The notes: generated by a model not told the origin, from the sequence alone. Shown: positions 1-9,052, counted from the first letter of the stretch. The stretch: 64,000 nt of DNA from Candidatus Cryptobacteroides onthequi (GCA_018066125.1 JAGHSA010000019.1:1-64000), one strand, 5' to 3'. Program-made: numbers and translations.

Positions 1-43
1 CATGAAAAACAGAAGCAGCGTGATGAAAAAAACAACATCTTTC

Positions 44-229
44 ATGAAAAAGAGTTACGAGACACTCAACACGACCCCGATCGGGGTTGAACTTACCGAG
101 GCGATCCTCGCAAGTTCGATTACGGCCGCGAAGGCCAAGGTCACAGTCCATCCGTACGAAGAGGGCTTTGCAGGAGCAGCTGGAGCCGAAACCTTCGACG
201 GCAAGTCATTCTCCGACATCTCATTCTAA
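44..229 (+). CDS. Small conserved peptide upstream of fimbrillin-like gene (copy 1)
   Basis: A 61-residue protein of unknown function that begins MKKSYETL and ends DGKSFSDISF. Several in-frame ATGs lie upstream (an extended form starts at 2). I chose the ATG at 44 because its translation then lines up with the paralogous peptide at 5374 over the whole length: MKK(S/T)YETL, a central IL..SI, VTV, GFA, and a C-terminal G(K/N)SFS. There is no clear signal peptide or membrane segment; the middle is Ala-rich. It lies 13 bp before a fimbrillin-like lipoprotein gene, the same order as in the second operon, so co-transcription is likely. Short MKKxY proteins are common in Bacteroidales, but I know no function for them. 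The reading frame is well supported by conservation; the role is open. Confidence 0.75.
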   Translation: MKKSYETLNTTPIGVELTEAILASSITAAKAKVTVHPYEEGFAGAAGAETFDGKSFSDISF

Positions 230-242
230 TCACAGACGCGCT

Positions 243-1844
243 ATGAAAAAGACATTTATCTACACAGCAGCTATCGCGTCTATGGTTCTCGCGCTCGCAT
301 CTTGCGAAAAAGAGCCGTCACAAACTCTCTCACCAAAGGGAGCCATGAGCCTGAGTGTAGTAGCTAATGATATCGCTACCAAGGCACAGGCATCTGCTTC
401 TAACATCGTATATGGCGAAACCATCGACCTCTCTACAGATGAGTTCAATCTCTTCCTCTCAGCTACTGAGGAGGACAACAATACGAACGCCATTATCAAT
501 GAACCTCTGACAAAGGGCACAATCATCACAACAGAAAACTTTGAAGCACAGCGCAGCAGCGACTTCAATGTAAGGCTTACCAACGCCGGTACGACATCAC
601 TCTACAAGGAAAATGTAAAAGCAGTCACCTCAGGTCAGAATAATGTCTGGGAGATCAAGCAGGGTGACGAATATGTATTCTGGCCAGAAGAGAATGGAGC
701 CATAGATTTCTGGTGCTGGTCAGGAAATAATGCAAGCAACTATACCGTAGTTCCGGCAAGTGGTGACCTGCCTATAGCCATGACTTTCAATTATGAGGAC
801 AAGTCCGCTACCGCATCAGAGCAGTCTGACCTCATCTTCGCTCACAGTGGAAACCAGACCGAGAGCGCAAATGCAAATGGAAATGTCGGCATTCACTTCT
901 ACCACGCACTTGCTGCTGTGCAGTTCTGCGTGGGCAATCTTGACGAAGGAGTTACTGTAAAGAACATCACCATCAAGGGTGTAAAGAACAGCGGTACATG
1001 CGCATATGTCCCAGAAGGCTTCTGTGTGGATGAAAATGGCAATCGCATCATAACGACAAGCAGCACTGCAGACCACTATAGTGGTGACGTCTCAGATCTC
1101 TTTGTTTGGTATGTAGACGACGAAAGCACGACAAACTTCACAACAGGAGGCCTTTCATCCAAGAATACCAACGCTTCCGAATTCGGTACAGAATTCGGAG
1201 GTGATGCAGTGAGCACATTCTTCTTTGTGCCTCAGCAGATTATGGACCTCACATTTGAGATGACTATCACAAATGGCACTACAGAGCGAGTTGTCAAGCA
1301 CACTTTCGCTGGAAAGGTCGGACTCGACATCATCAGCTCATGGAAGGCCGGCAAGATTTACCGCTACACCATCTCTGGAACAGGCGTATCAGTGAAAGTT
1401 GACGAGACTGTAACAGGATCTGTCGACGCTATCACTGCTAAGTCTGCAGTCAAGGGAGAGAACAATGGAGCGAAGACAGCATACATCCGCGCAGCGGTTG
1501 TCGCTAACTGGTACAATGACAAGGGTCAGATTGTCGCACCTCTTGACGCCAGCAAAATGCCAACCATGAGCAAAAACAAATGGTTCTCTGCCGAGGAAGG
1601 CTCTGAGACCGGATGCAACGTATTATTCTATTACTACCAAGATCCTGTCGATCCTTCCCAGAAAACATCTACAGCACTCATCGAGAGCTATACAAAAGAG
1701 AATGCGGGCGCTGCCCCAAAGGCAGGAGCACACTTGGAGATGAACATCATCATGCAGGCTGTTGAGGCTGAAGCAGACAAGGCAAGCGTGAAAGCAGCCT
1801 GGGGAGAGACCATTGCTAACCAGCTTACTACCAAAACTAACTAA
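243..1844 (+). CDS. Fimbrillin-like (Mfa-like) surface lipoprotein, copy 1
   Basis: A 533-residue predicted lipoprotein. The ATG at 243 gives a clean signal peptide with lipobox LALASC (Cys21); the longer frame from 87 only adds an arginine-rich shadow of the upstream peptide gene. Features typical of Bacteroidales fimbrillin/Mfa-like proteins are an FWPEENGAIDFWCW segment, a SDLIFAHS stretch and IHFYHALAAVQF, followed by beta-rich sequence. Such proteins are structural or accessory subunits of type V pili or related surface assemblies. It is paralogous to the protein at 5591, sharing TENFE, NDFNVR/SDFNVR, DAGTTS/NAGTTS and WKAGKIYRY. It is followed 14 bp later by a VWA adhesin gene. Whether it polymerises or is an anchor or accessory subunit cannot be told from sequence. 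Confidence 0.85.
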   Translation: MKKTFIYTAAIASMVLALASCEKEPSQTLSPKGAMSLSVVANDIATKAQASASNIVYGETIDLSTDEFNLFLSATEEDNNTNAIINEPLTKGTIITTENFEAQRSSDFNVRLTNAGTTSLYKENVKAVTSGQNNVWEIKQGDEYVFWPEENGAIDFWCWSGNNASNYTVVPASGDLPIAMTFNYEDKSATASEQSDLIFAHSGNQTESANANGNVGIHFYHALAAVQFCVGNLDEGVTVKNITIKGVKNSGTCAYVPEGFCVDENGNRIITTSSTADHYSGDVSDLFVWYVDDESTTNFTTGGLSSKNTNASEFGTEFGGDAVSTFFFVPQQIMDLTFEMTITNGTTERVVKHTFAGKVGLDIISSWKAGKIYRYTISGTGVSVKVDETVTGSVDAITAKSAVKGENNGAKTAYIRAAVVANWYNDKGQIVAPLDASKMPTMSKNKWFSAEEGSETGCNVLFYYYQDPVDPSQKTSTALIESYTKENAGAAPKAGAHLEMNIIMQAVEAEADKASVKAAWGETIANQLTTKTN

Positions 1845-1858
1845 TGGAGGACTGAACA

Positions 1859-4021
1859 ATGAAAAATACATTTAAGAAAATATTTGCAGCGCTGGCAGTA
1901 CTGACACTCAGCGTTTCAGCTTTCTCTCAGGGATACGATGCCATCCAGACATCTAAGAAAGCAACAGTCAATCCTGATGGTACAGTAACTCTTACACTCG
2001 ACACCTGGGTAAATGGTTACGAGAGTAATCTTTATGTTCCGACAACCGTTGCAGTGCCACTTGATATCGTGTTGGTACTTGATGTGTCTGGATCCATGGA
2101 TGACGAATTAAGCGGCTATGTTGCTGTCCCCGAACGTAATTACTCATATGACGACATCAGAAACGCCGAATTGTACTACAAGGACGGTTCATCATACTAC
2201 GAAGTTGAGGGGACATCTGACTATAACTGGGGGGGATCAAGATCGAACTACAGAATCTACTACAGCAAAGGATGGGATAATACTAGCTACCTAAGTGGGA
2301 CAGGTACGACAACAACGAGACCGACGGGAAGAGATAATGACGATATTCAGTGGACAGGAGTCCTATATAAAAAACAAAAAAAGATAGATGCATTAAAGGA
2401 TGCCTGCAAAGTATTTGTCAACAATATCCAGTCAAAGGCAACGGAAGATGATGTTGAGCACAGGATTGCATTGGTCAAGTTTGCTGGTACCAAAATAAAC
2501 ACCATCGGCAATGACACTTATAAAGAGAAATCATACACTTACAACAACACGCAGATTGTAAATAATCTCACAAACTCATATTCAACTGTAAGAAGCAATA
2601 TCGATAAACTTATAGCTGCAGGAGCCACATCCGTAGATTATGGTATGGAGCATGCTAAAACGATTATAGATGCCGCAATTGCAGCGAAAGCAACTGACGC
2701 GTCTAGAAAGGATAGCAAGCAGATAGTAGTGATGTTTACCGACGGTGAGCCTAATCACGACAGTAATTTTGATACAAGCGTCGCTACAAATGCAATAACG
2801 GCTAGTAACGCACTGAAAAGCAGTGGCGTGACAGTATACACTGTTGGAGTATTCGACAACCCTGGAAATCAGATACACACATACATGGATTATGTGTCTT
2901 CAAACAATACTACAGTCAATAAGATGCCTGGTAGAAACTTCCCAATCAAGGCTCCATCAGGAAAATATATGACAGCAACAAGTGCAGAGGAACTTACTCG
3001 CATTTTCACATCTATCAGTAAAGATGTCGCGGCCGAAGGTGGTGCACAGGGTGCAGGAGTAGATCTTACAGGCAAAACTGTCACTCTAAAGGATATTGTA
3101 ACACCAGAATTCACAATTCCAGACATTGACGGCGACTACAACATCGTTCTTAAGGAAGTAAAGGCTACCGATGTTACTATGAAGGATAGTATAGGTAGGA
3201 AGGATGATGGAACACATGCTCCGATATCTATTGCAAACTGCTACAACTACACATGGGCCACAACTGGCACAACAATCACTCCTGACGAATCAAAGGGAGA
3301 AAGTGTATCAGTAGATAAATCTTCAAATACTCTTAAAGTTGAGGGTATTTTTGCAAGATTCTCTGAGGACTGGGTAGGTGTCACAGAGGATTGGCATAGC
3401 GATAGCGACACACCTATTTCGACACCACATCTTGGATCAAAACTCGTAATTGAATTCACAATCATCCCAAGCGATGACTGGGCAGGTGGAAAGATCAAGA
3501 CAAATGATGACAACTCTGGTGTATATGTGGACAATACCGGCGTTACAAATCCGGAAAAGCGGTACATCACACCTGCTCCTATCTACATGCCAGCAAACAT
3601 CACCATCAAGAAGAGCGGTATGAATCCTGGCGAATCCGCAATCTTTGAGGTTACAGCTAGCGGATATGATGGCGGAGTGACCAAGAAATACACTATCGCC
3701 ATGACCGCCAACGAAGCTGGTGAAACAAAGGATGCTGTCATCCTCAAGGTAGATATCGTAAAGAATCCAAATCCTGGAATTAATAAAGAGACCGGTGAGC
3801 TCAATGATCCAGGATTTCTCACATACACAGTCCGTGAGACTTCTTGGAGCTGGGCATACGATTCCAAGCCAACAGGAGAAGGTGCTGATGTAGCGACTCA
3901 CAGTATCACCAGAACCGTCAGCGATGACCCTGCTTCTCTTGTATTCGTATTCGAGAACAAGCCTAAGACCACCACTCCAAAGCACGGTGAAAGCAACGCA
4001 AACAACATTTTTGCAAAATAA
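1859..4021 (+). CDS. Large secreted VWA-domain adhesin, Mfa5-like (copy 1)
   Basis: A 720-residue exported protein with an N-terminal signal peptide (hydrophobic segment about 8-22, likely cut near SAFSQ). A von Willebrand A domain starts near residue 66 and has a complete metal-ion-dependent adhesion site: DVSGS at 75-79, the Thr in GATSVDYG, and the Asp in FTDGEPNH. After the VWA come beta-rich segments; the last ones (ITIKKSG... FEV, YTVRETSWSWAYD, FVFENKPK) resemble Cna-B-type pilin domains that can form intramolecular isopeptide bonds, which is inference. It ends in PKHGESNANNIFAK, echoed in the paralogue at 7046. By analogy with Porphyromonas Mfa5 it may be the tip adhesin of the fibre made with the adjacent fimbrillin-like lipoprotein. 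Its neighbours are the lipoprotein gene upstream and an OmpA gene downstream. Confidence 0.85.
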   Translation: MKNTFKKIFAALAVLTLSVSAFSQGYDAIQTSKKATVNPDGTVTLTLDTWVNGYESNLYVPTTVAVPLDIVLVLDVSGSMDDELSGYVAVPERNYSYDDIRNAELYYKDGSSYYEVEGTSDYNWGGSRSNYRIYYSKGWDNTSYLSGTGTTTTRPTGRDNDDIQWTGVLYKKQKKIDALKDACKVFVNNIQSKATEDDVEHRIALVKFAGTKINTIGNDTYKEKSYTYNNTQIVNNLTNSYSTVRSNIDKLIAAGATSVDYGMEHAKTIIDAAIAAKATDASRKDSKQIVVMFTDGEPNHDSNFDTSVATNAITASNALKSSGVTVYTVGVFDNPGNQIHTYMDYVSSNNTTVNKMPGRNFPIKAPSGKYMTATSAEELTRIFTSISKDVAAEGGAQGAGVDLTGKTVTLKDIVTPEFTIPDIDGDYNIVLKEVKATDVTMKDSIGRKDDGTHAPISIANCYNYTWATTGTTITPDESKGESVSVDKSSNTLKVEGIFARFSEDWVGVTEDWHSDSDTPISTPHLGSKLVIEFTIIPSDDWAGGKIKTNDDNSGVYVDNTGVTNPEKRYITPAPIYMPANITIKKSGMNPGESAIFEVTASGYDGGVTKKYTIAMTANEAGETKDAVILKVDIVKNPNPGINKETGELNDPGFLTYTVRETSWSWAYDSKPTGEGADVATHSITRTVSDDPASLVFVFENKPKTTTPKHGESNANNIFAK

Positions 4022-4048
4022 TAAACTGAAATAAAACTATTCGCTTAT

Positions 4049-5248
4049 ATGAAAAACATTAGAATGATTCTCTGCACTGCAGCTGCTCTCGTGAGCATGA
4101 CTGCTTTTGCACAGGAAAACAACAACCGCGACGCAAAAGGTAAGGTAGTACGTGGTCCTTACGAGACTAACAGCATAGGATCCAACTGGTTCATCAGCGT
4201 AGCCGGTGGTGCAAGTGCATTCCTTGACAACCACGAGGGTTATGAGTTCGGTCACCTTACTCCAGCTCTGGACGTGACCCTCGGAAAGTGGCTCACACCT
4301 TCAATGGGTCTCAGGGCTGGCTATCAGGGCCTCGTTGGTGCACAGGATGCTACCAAGATCCTCGGTAACCAGGCAGGTACCACCACATACGAAGAGGACT
4401 TCAAGTACTCTTACGTACATGGTGACCTCCTCTGGAACATCTCCAACGCCATCGGCGGCTACAAGGAGACAAGACTCTGGAACTTCATCCCTTACGTACA
4501 TACAGGTTATGTGCGCCTCACAGACATCAACGATGAGTCAACTGACTTTAAGCCACACGCAACAAACCTCTATGACAATGAGGTTGCTCTCGGCGTAGGT
4601 CTCCTCAACAACATCCGCCTTGCTAACAGAGTAAACGCATTCATCGACGTAAGATATACCAACTTCAGCTCAAGATTCCATGATTGGGCTATCGGTGGAC
4701 GTATGTCACAGCTCACCGGTTTCATCGGTCTCTCTTACAACATCGGCAAGACAAACTGGCAGAGAATCGCTTCCAATGCAGCTTCCCTCGCTCTCGCAGA
4801 GCAAGCACTTGCCAACGCACAGGCACAGATCGCAGCTCTCAAGGCAGCTCCAAAGGACACTGTCGTAGTTGAGAAGTTCGTAGCTAAGGAGGATGACGGT
4901 GACACCAAGTACGTTCCACTCGCACTCGGTATCCCTCCTATCACTCTCTTCTTCGAGATCAACTCTACCGAGCTCAACGTCACCGAGCGTCAGCACCTCA
5001 AGTTCTATGTAGAGAACATCCTCAACCTCGACCCAGAGCGCAAGTTCTACCTCACCGGTAGCGCAGACAAGGGAACAGGTACCCAGAGCATCAACGAGAA
5101 GCTCTCTCAGGGCCGTGTAGAGAAGGTAATCGAGATCCTCAAGAACGAGTACGGCGTATCTGACGACCGTCTCATCCTCAAGGGAACCAAGATCACCGAC
5201 GAGGCTGCAGACCCAAGGCTTGACCGTTCAGTCATCATCGTACACTAG
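4049..5248 (+). CDS. OmpA-family outer-membrane protein
   Basis: A 399-residue protein with a signal peptide ending around MTAFAQE. The N-terminal half looks like an outer-membrane beta-barrel, with alternating aromatic/hydrophobic strands between about 45 and 240. A short Ala-rich helical linker (LALAEQALANAQAQIAALKA) follows. The C-terminal OmpA domain spans roughly 300-399 (FFEINSTELN, LTGSADKGTG, NEKLSQGRVEKV, LDRSVIIVH), which in this family binds peptidoglycan non-covalently. The gene lies 27 bp after the VWA gene and ends just before a strong terminator, so it is the last gene of operon 1. Codon use is strongly biased, suggesting high expression. It may anchor or stabilise the adhesin assembly. 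Operon 2 has no counterpart. Confidence 0.9.
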   Translation: MKNIRMILCTAAALVSMTAFAQENNNRDAKGKVVRGPYETNSIGSNWFISVAGGASAFLDNHEGYEFGHLTPALDVTLGKWLTPSMGLRAGYQGLVGAQDATKILGNQAGTTTYEEDFKYSYVHGDLLWNISNAIGGYKETRLWNFIPYVHTGYVRLTDINDESTDFKPHATNLYDNEVALGVGLLNNIRLANRVNAFIDVRYTNFSSRFHDWAIGGRMSQLTGFIGLSYNIGKTNWQRIASNAASLALAEQALANAQAQIAALKAAPKDTVVVEKFVAKEDDGDTKYVPLALGIPPITLFFEINSTELNVTERQHLKFYVENILNLDPERKFYLTGSADKGTGTQSINEKLSQGRVEKVIEILKNEYGVSDDRLILKGTKITDEAADPRLDRSVIIVH

Positions 5249-5271
5249 TAGATACGACATATCAAAATTTG

Positions 5272-5309
5272 ACAAGCGACTCCGAAAAGGGGTCGCTTGT
5301 TTGTTTTTG
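5272..5309 (+). terminator. Rho-independent terminator of adhesin operon 1
   Basis: A 12-bp stem (ACAAGCGACTCC paired with GGGGTCGCTTGT, one G-T wobble) with a short GAAAA loop, followed by TTGTTTTT. It sits 23 bp after the OmpA stop. The stem and its upstream ATCAAAATTT context recur at the end of operon 2. Confidence 0.9.
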
Positions 5310-5320
5310 ATAAACATAAA

Positions 5321-5351
5321 TTTGATGAGAATTTACCATTCCATACATTTG
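5321..5351 (+). promoter_or_regulatory. Bacteroidetes-type promoter of adhesin operon 2
   Basis: TTTG at 5321-5324 and TACATTTG at 5344-5351 are separated by 19 bp, matching the Bacteroidetes -33/-7 consensus (TTTG, then TAnnTTTG). It lies directly behind the operon 1 terminator and 22 bp before the small peptide gene. Confidence 0.85.
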
Positions 5352-5373
5352 CCAACCGGAAAACAACTGAACT

Positions 5374-5562
5374 ATGAAAAAAACTTACGAAACTTTATCT
5401 TTCATGCCGCTCCATGTCGCGCCCGAGAGTGAGATACTCACAGGGTCGATAAAGATGCTGGCGGCAAATGTCACTGTCGAGAAGTACCAGGACGGATTTG
5501 CCGACATCGACGGCGCTATCAGCGGATTTAGTGGAAACAGCTTCTCTGAAGTAGGATTCTGA
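5374..5562 (+). CDS. Small conserved peptide upstream of fimbrillin-like gene (copy 2)
   Basis: A 62-residue protein starting MKKTYETL and ending GNSFSEVGF. It is the first gene after a good promoter. It aligns end to end with the peptide at 44; conserved positions cluster at the N-terminus, the central ILTGSI/VTVE.Y..GFA block and the C-terminal SFS motif. There is no signal peptide, cysteine cluster or membrane segment. Position (28 bp before a fimbrillin-like lipoprotein) and conservation imply a role tied to the fibre operon, for example as a chaperone, regulator or subunit, but none of these can be chosen from sequence. Confidence 0.8.
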   Translation: MKKTYETLSFMPLHVAPESEILTGSIKMLAANVTVEKYQDGFADIDGAISGFSGNSFSEVGF

Positions 5563-5590
5563 CCTCTTAATTATCTAAAACAGATCCGAA

Positions 5591-7030
5591 ATGAAGAGAA
5601 TCTCACACATAGCGGCTGTAGCGGCCGCAATCATCTGCGTAGTGTCATGCGAACCAGAGCGCTTCGGGAGAAATAAAACAGACATCAGACTGACTGTGAC
5701 ATCTGAAGTCAGCACCAAAAGTGCAGACAGATCAGACATCCATTCTGAGGCAGAAGAAATCACTTCTGAGGGATTGACTCTGTATCTGACCACAACAGTG
5801 TCTGACAACCTCGGAAATGCCTTTACAGCCTCTCCTGCCACAAAGGGGACTGTCGTCACAACAGAGAATTTCGAGACAGAGCGTGCAAATGACTTCAATG
5901 TCAGGATCACTGATGCCGGTACGACATCTATCTACTTTGAATCCAAAGCAGACAATGGAAAAGACGACAGATACTGGTATATGGCCAAAGGAGAAGAATA
6001 TGCCCACTGGCCGGAGGATGACAAAGCAAAGCTGGACTTCTGGGCATGGTCAGGAGCGTATGACTGCTCCGGCATCACCATCAAGGACTCAAAAACCCTT
6101 CAGTTCTCATATACTAGCACGAAAACTACGGCTGAGACACAGTCAGACCTGCTGTTTGCAAATACTCCAAACCAGTCCAACTCCTCCGACGGCTCAATCA
6201 GCATCCATTTCTACCATGCGCTGGCAGCGGTCCAATTTGTCGTCGGCAATCTCGACGAAGGCATTACTGTGACCGGCATATCCATAGACAACGTCAAATC
6301 AAAGGGCTCATGCAGCTTCGTTCCTGCGGGAGCAAGCGTCGACACCAAATATGTATGGACGGGCCAAAGCACACCTGTCACATATTCTCAGGACTTCAGG
6401 GAAGAGAAATTGAACATGAAGTCTGATTATAACTTCCAGCACTGCTTCGACAGATCTGAATTCAAAAGCACATTCTTCGTGGTTCCACAGTCCCTGGCAG
6501 AGTCGGAGAACATCACTCTCACCATCAATGTCACAGACTCCGAGGGACGCAAGTACCATCTGACCCATGCCATCCAGGGCAGCGCTGTCATTTCGGACTG
6601 GAAGGCCGGCAAGATCTACCGCTACATGATTTCAAACGGACAGGGTGACGTCGATGTCAGCGTCAGAGAGGATTCATTCGACGGAGTCACAAAGAAGGGC
6701 GTGAAAGCCGAGAACACCAGCTCGCTTCCATCCTACGTCAGAGCGGTGGTGCTCGCCAACTGGTACAACGACGGCGGCAAGGTCGTACGCCCTTACACCG
6801 GATCCATCAGCTACAACACCGACAGATGGGACTACCAGGGCGGATTCTACTACTACAAGTCATCGCTCCCGGGCGGAGAGACCACAGACAACCTCATCAG
6901 CGAGTTCGTCCTCAATGACGATGCTCCCGCTGATACGGGATTCGAGCTTCACCTGGAGATGCAGGTATTCTTCCAGGCCGTAGAGTGCAAGAAAAACACC
7001 ACCTACGGACCGTCAAACTTCACAAAATAA
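5591..7030 (+). CDS. Fimbrillin-like (Mfa-like) surface lipoprotein, copy 2
   Basis: A 479-residue lipoprotein with signal peptide and lipobox ICVVSC (Cys20). It shares with the copy at 243 the blocks TKGTVVTTENFETER, NDFNVRITDAGTTS, HWPEDDKAKLDFWAW, SDLLFANTPNQ, ISIHFYHALAAVQF, VGNLDEGIT and SDWKAGKIYRYMIS. These are the usual landmarks of Bacteroidales fimbrillin/Mfa-like proteins. The spacing to the downstream VWA gene is 15 bp, as in operon 1. Divergence is strongest in surface-loop-like segments, as expected for exposed subunits. Its role in fibre assembly is inferred from the family and neighbours. Confidence 0.85.
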   Translation: MKRISHIAAVAAAIICVVSCEPERFGRNKTDIRLTVTSEVSTKSADRSDIHSEAEEITSEGLTLYLTTTVSDNLGNAFTASPATKGTVVTTENFETERANDFNVRITDAGTTSIYFESKADNGKDDRYWYMAKGEEYAHWPEDDKAKLDFWAWSGAYDCSGITIKDSKTLQFSYTSTKTTAETQSDLLFANTPNQSNSSDGSISIHFYHALAAVQFVVGNLDEGITVTGISIDNVKSKGSCSFVPAGASVDTKYVWTGQSTPVTYSQDFREEKLNMKSDYNFQHCFDRSEFKSTFFVVPQSLAESENITLTINVTDSEGRKYHLTHAIQGSAVISDWKAGKIYRYMISNGQGDVDVSVREDSFDGVTKKGVKAENTSSLPSYVRAVVLANWYNDGGKVVRPYTGSISYNTDRWDYQGGFYYYKSSLPGGETTDNLISEFVLNDDAPADTGFELHLEMQVFFQAVECKKNTTYGPSNFTK

Positions 7031-7045
7031 GCGGAGGAACAGACA

Positions 7046-8986
7046 ATGAAAAACTCACTCAGAATCATAGCGACACTAGCATCTCTCCTTGTCAGCATCA
7101 TCGCATCTGCAGACAAGCTCGATTCGCTCAAGATGAACAAATTCGCCACACCGAACGGCGACGGCACATATACCCTCACCCTTGACACCTACGTCATCGG
7201 CGACTACTCCGAGGAAACCCAGGTGGTGACCACCACCAACCCTGTCGATTTCGTGCTCTGCCTCGACATATCCGGCTCAATGGCCGAACCACTCAAGGAC
7301 AACGACAGGATAGCCAGATGGGGTCTGATCTCAGGAGACGGCACGAAGAAACTCGATAAGGAAAAAGGAAAGATCGAGGGATACTACTCCTGCGTAAACA
7401 AGGCACTGGGCTTTATCGAATGGGGATACACCCCCATGCGTTATGTGGAAAGTGAACAGAAATGGCAGCTGTACAGAAACGAATCCTGGGCTGACATCAG
7501 CGACTACTGGATCAACGGTATCGACCTCTACAAATCCAAGATGGGATCCCTGATGGACGCCTGCGATGTGTTCCTCAACAAGATCGAGGCAAGCCAGAGA
7601 GAAGGTTCCCTGAACGGCAGCAACGGCCACAAGGTAGGCGTCGTGACCTTCTCAAATGAGGCAAAGGTTCTCAAGGGCCTGACAAGCATCAACAGCAAGG
7701 CCGAGATCTCAAGCGCCATCCACACACTCTGGGCATCCGGCGCCACGGCAGCCGACTACGGCCTGAATGCGGCACGCACCATGCTGAGCCTCAATGCCAG
7801 CGGCAACGGCCGCTCAAAAGTTCTCGTCCTTTTCACCGATGGAGAGCCTAACCACGGAAGCGGATTCGACACAAAAGTCGCGAACGACTGCATCACCATC
7901 GCCAAGGATATCAAGAGCAAGAATGCGAAAGTGTTCTCCATCAATGTATATTCCACCACATCTGGATCGAACATGTGGAAATACATGAACTACGTCTCTT
8001 CCAACTACCCAGGCGCATCAAGCCTGACAAATGCCGGAGCCGAGGCTTCAAACAAATACTACCACATGGCGACCAATGAATCGGCCCTCAATGCCGCATT
8101 CGAGTCAGTCGCCACGGAATCCATGTCAAGGGCCGGCGGCGCGGGCATACAGCTCAATGTCAGCGAAGTCACGCTCCGCGACGTCGTGACCCCGTCGTTC
8201 ATACTCCCGAAAGATGCTGACGGCAACTACAGGATCAGGATATATGAGGTGCCAGTGATCACCACCACCGTGCCTGCTTCACACAAAATCGATGACATCA
8301 AGTTCGCGACCCTGACCGAGGCAGAAAAGAGCATATCTCCTGCCAATGTCTCAGTATCCGTCGATGTGGATGAAGAGACCGGGAAATCGACAATCGACGT
8401 CCAGGGCTTCGACTTCTCGTCAAAATGGATAGGCTACAAGCACATCAAGAAAGGCGGCAGCGTGACCTGGTCGGTCAACCCGGGATCCAAGCTCACGATA
8501 GAAATCATCATCAGCCCCAACCCTGAGAAGGACGGAGGCCACGTGGACACCAACGACCCTGCATCCGGAGTCTATGTCGGCACCGAAAGCATCACACCGG
8601 CAAAGAAGTACCCTGTCCCGGATGTCTATACCCCGAAGAACCTCATCATCAAGACCGAGACCCAGTCCCTTACACAGGGAAAGGGAGAGAGCATGCTCTT
8701 CCGCATCACCAGAAACGATGACCCGTCGTTCCAGATGACCATAGCCATGACAGAGGGCGGAGACGACACCAAGGTGATAGCGCAGCTCCCTGTAAAGGAC
8801 AGAGACAACAACGACATCACCTACACCGTCACACCTCTGAACAGCTGGTCGTGGGCGTATCAGGACATCTCCGCCAAGTCACAGGTCCTTCTCGAGAACA
8901 ATGTATTCACCTTCACCCCGCAGTCTGCAGGCATCACCAAGAAGCACGCAGAGGACAGCAGGAACAATGTTTTCCTAAAGAGATAA
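7046..8986 (+). CDS. Large secreted VWA-domain adhesin, Mfa5-like (copy 2)
   Basis: A 646-residue exported protein with signal peptide (about 1-22) and a VWA domain with intact adhesion-site residues: DISGS at 74-78, Thr in GATAADYG, Asp in FTDGEPNHG. The region after the VWA parallels copy 1, with shared LRDVVTPSFILP/LKDIVTPEFTIP, a PNLIIKTE/ANITIKKS strand and SWSWAYQ/SWSWAYD. It ends in KKHAEDSRNNVFLKR, like copy 1. The insert between the first MIDAS segment and the rest of the domain differs from copy 1, a likely site of binding divergence. It is the last gene before a terminator; unlike operon 1, no OmpA gene follows. Confidence 0.85.
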   Translation: MKNSLRIIATLASLLVSIIASADKLDSLKMNKFATPNGDGTYTLTLDTYVIGDYSEETQVVTTTNPVDFVLCLDISGSMAEPLKDNDRIARWGLISGDGTKKLDKEKGKIEGYYSCVNKALGFIEWGYTPMRYVESEQKWQLYRNESWADISDYWINGIDLYKSKMGSLMDACDVFLNKIEASQREGSLNGSNGHKVGVVTFSNEAKVLKGLTSINSKAEISSAIHTLWASGATAADYGLNAARTMLSLNASGNGRSKVLVLFTDGEPNHGSGFDTKVANDCITIAKDIKSKNAKVFSINVYSTTSGSNMWKYMNYVSSNYPGASSLTNAGAEASNKYYHMATNESALNAAFESVATESMSRAGGAGIQLNVSEVTLRDVVTPSFILPKDADGNYRIRIYEVPVITTTVPASHKIDDIKFATLTEAEKSISPANVSVSVDVDEETGKSTIDVQGFDFSSKWIGYKHIKKGGSVTWSVNPGSKLTIEIIISPNPEKDGGHVDTNDPASGVYVGTESITPAKKYPVPDVYTPKNLIIKTETQSLTQGKGESMLFRITRNDDPSFQMTIAMTEGGDDTKVIAQLPVKDRDNNDITYTVTPLNSWSWAYQDISAKSQVLLENNVFTFTPQSAGITKKHAEDSRNNVFLKR

Positions 8987-9005
8987 TTAACTGCATCAAA
9001 ATTTC

Positions 9006-9039
9006 ACAAGCGACCTTCTGAAGGTCGCTTGTTTGTTTT
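9006..9039 (+). terminator. Rho-independent terminator of adhesin operon 2
   Basis: A perfect 12-bp stem (ACAAGCGACCTT / AAGGTCGCTTGT) with a 3-nt loop and a TTGTTTTT tail, 19 bp after the VWA stop. Compared with the operon 1 terminator, the stem base changed on both sides (CTCC/GGGG versus CCTT/AAGG), so pairing was kept. Confidence 0.92.
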
Positions 9040-9052
9040 TGTAAAGGCGGAA

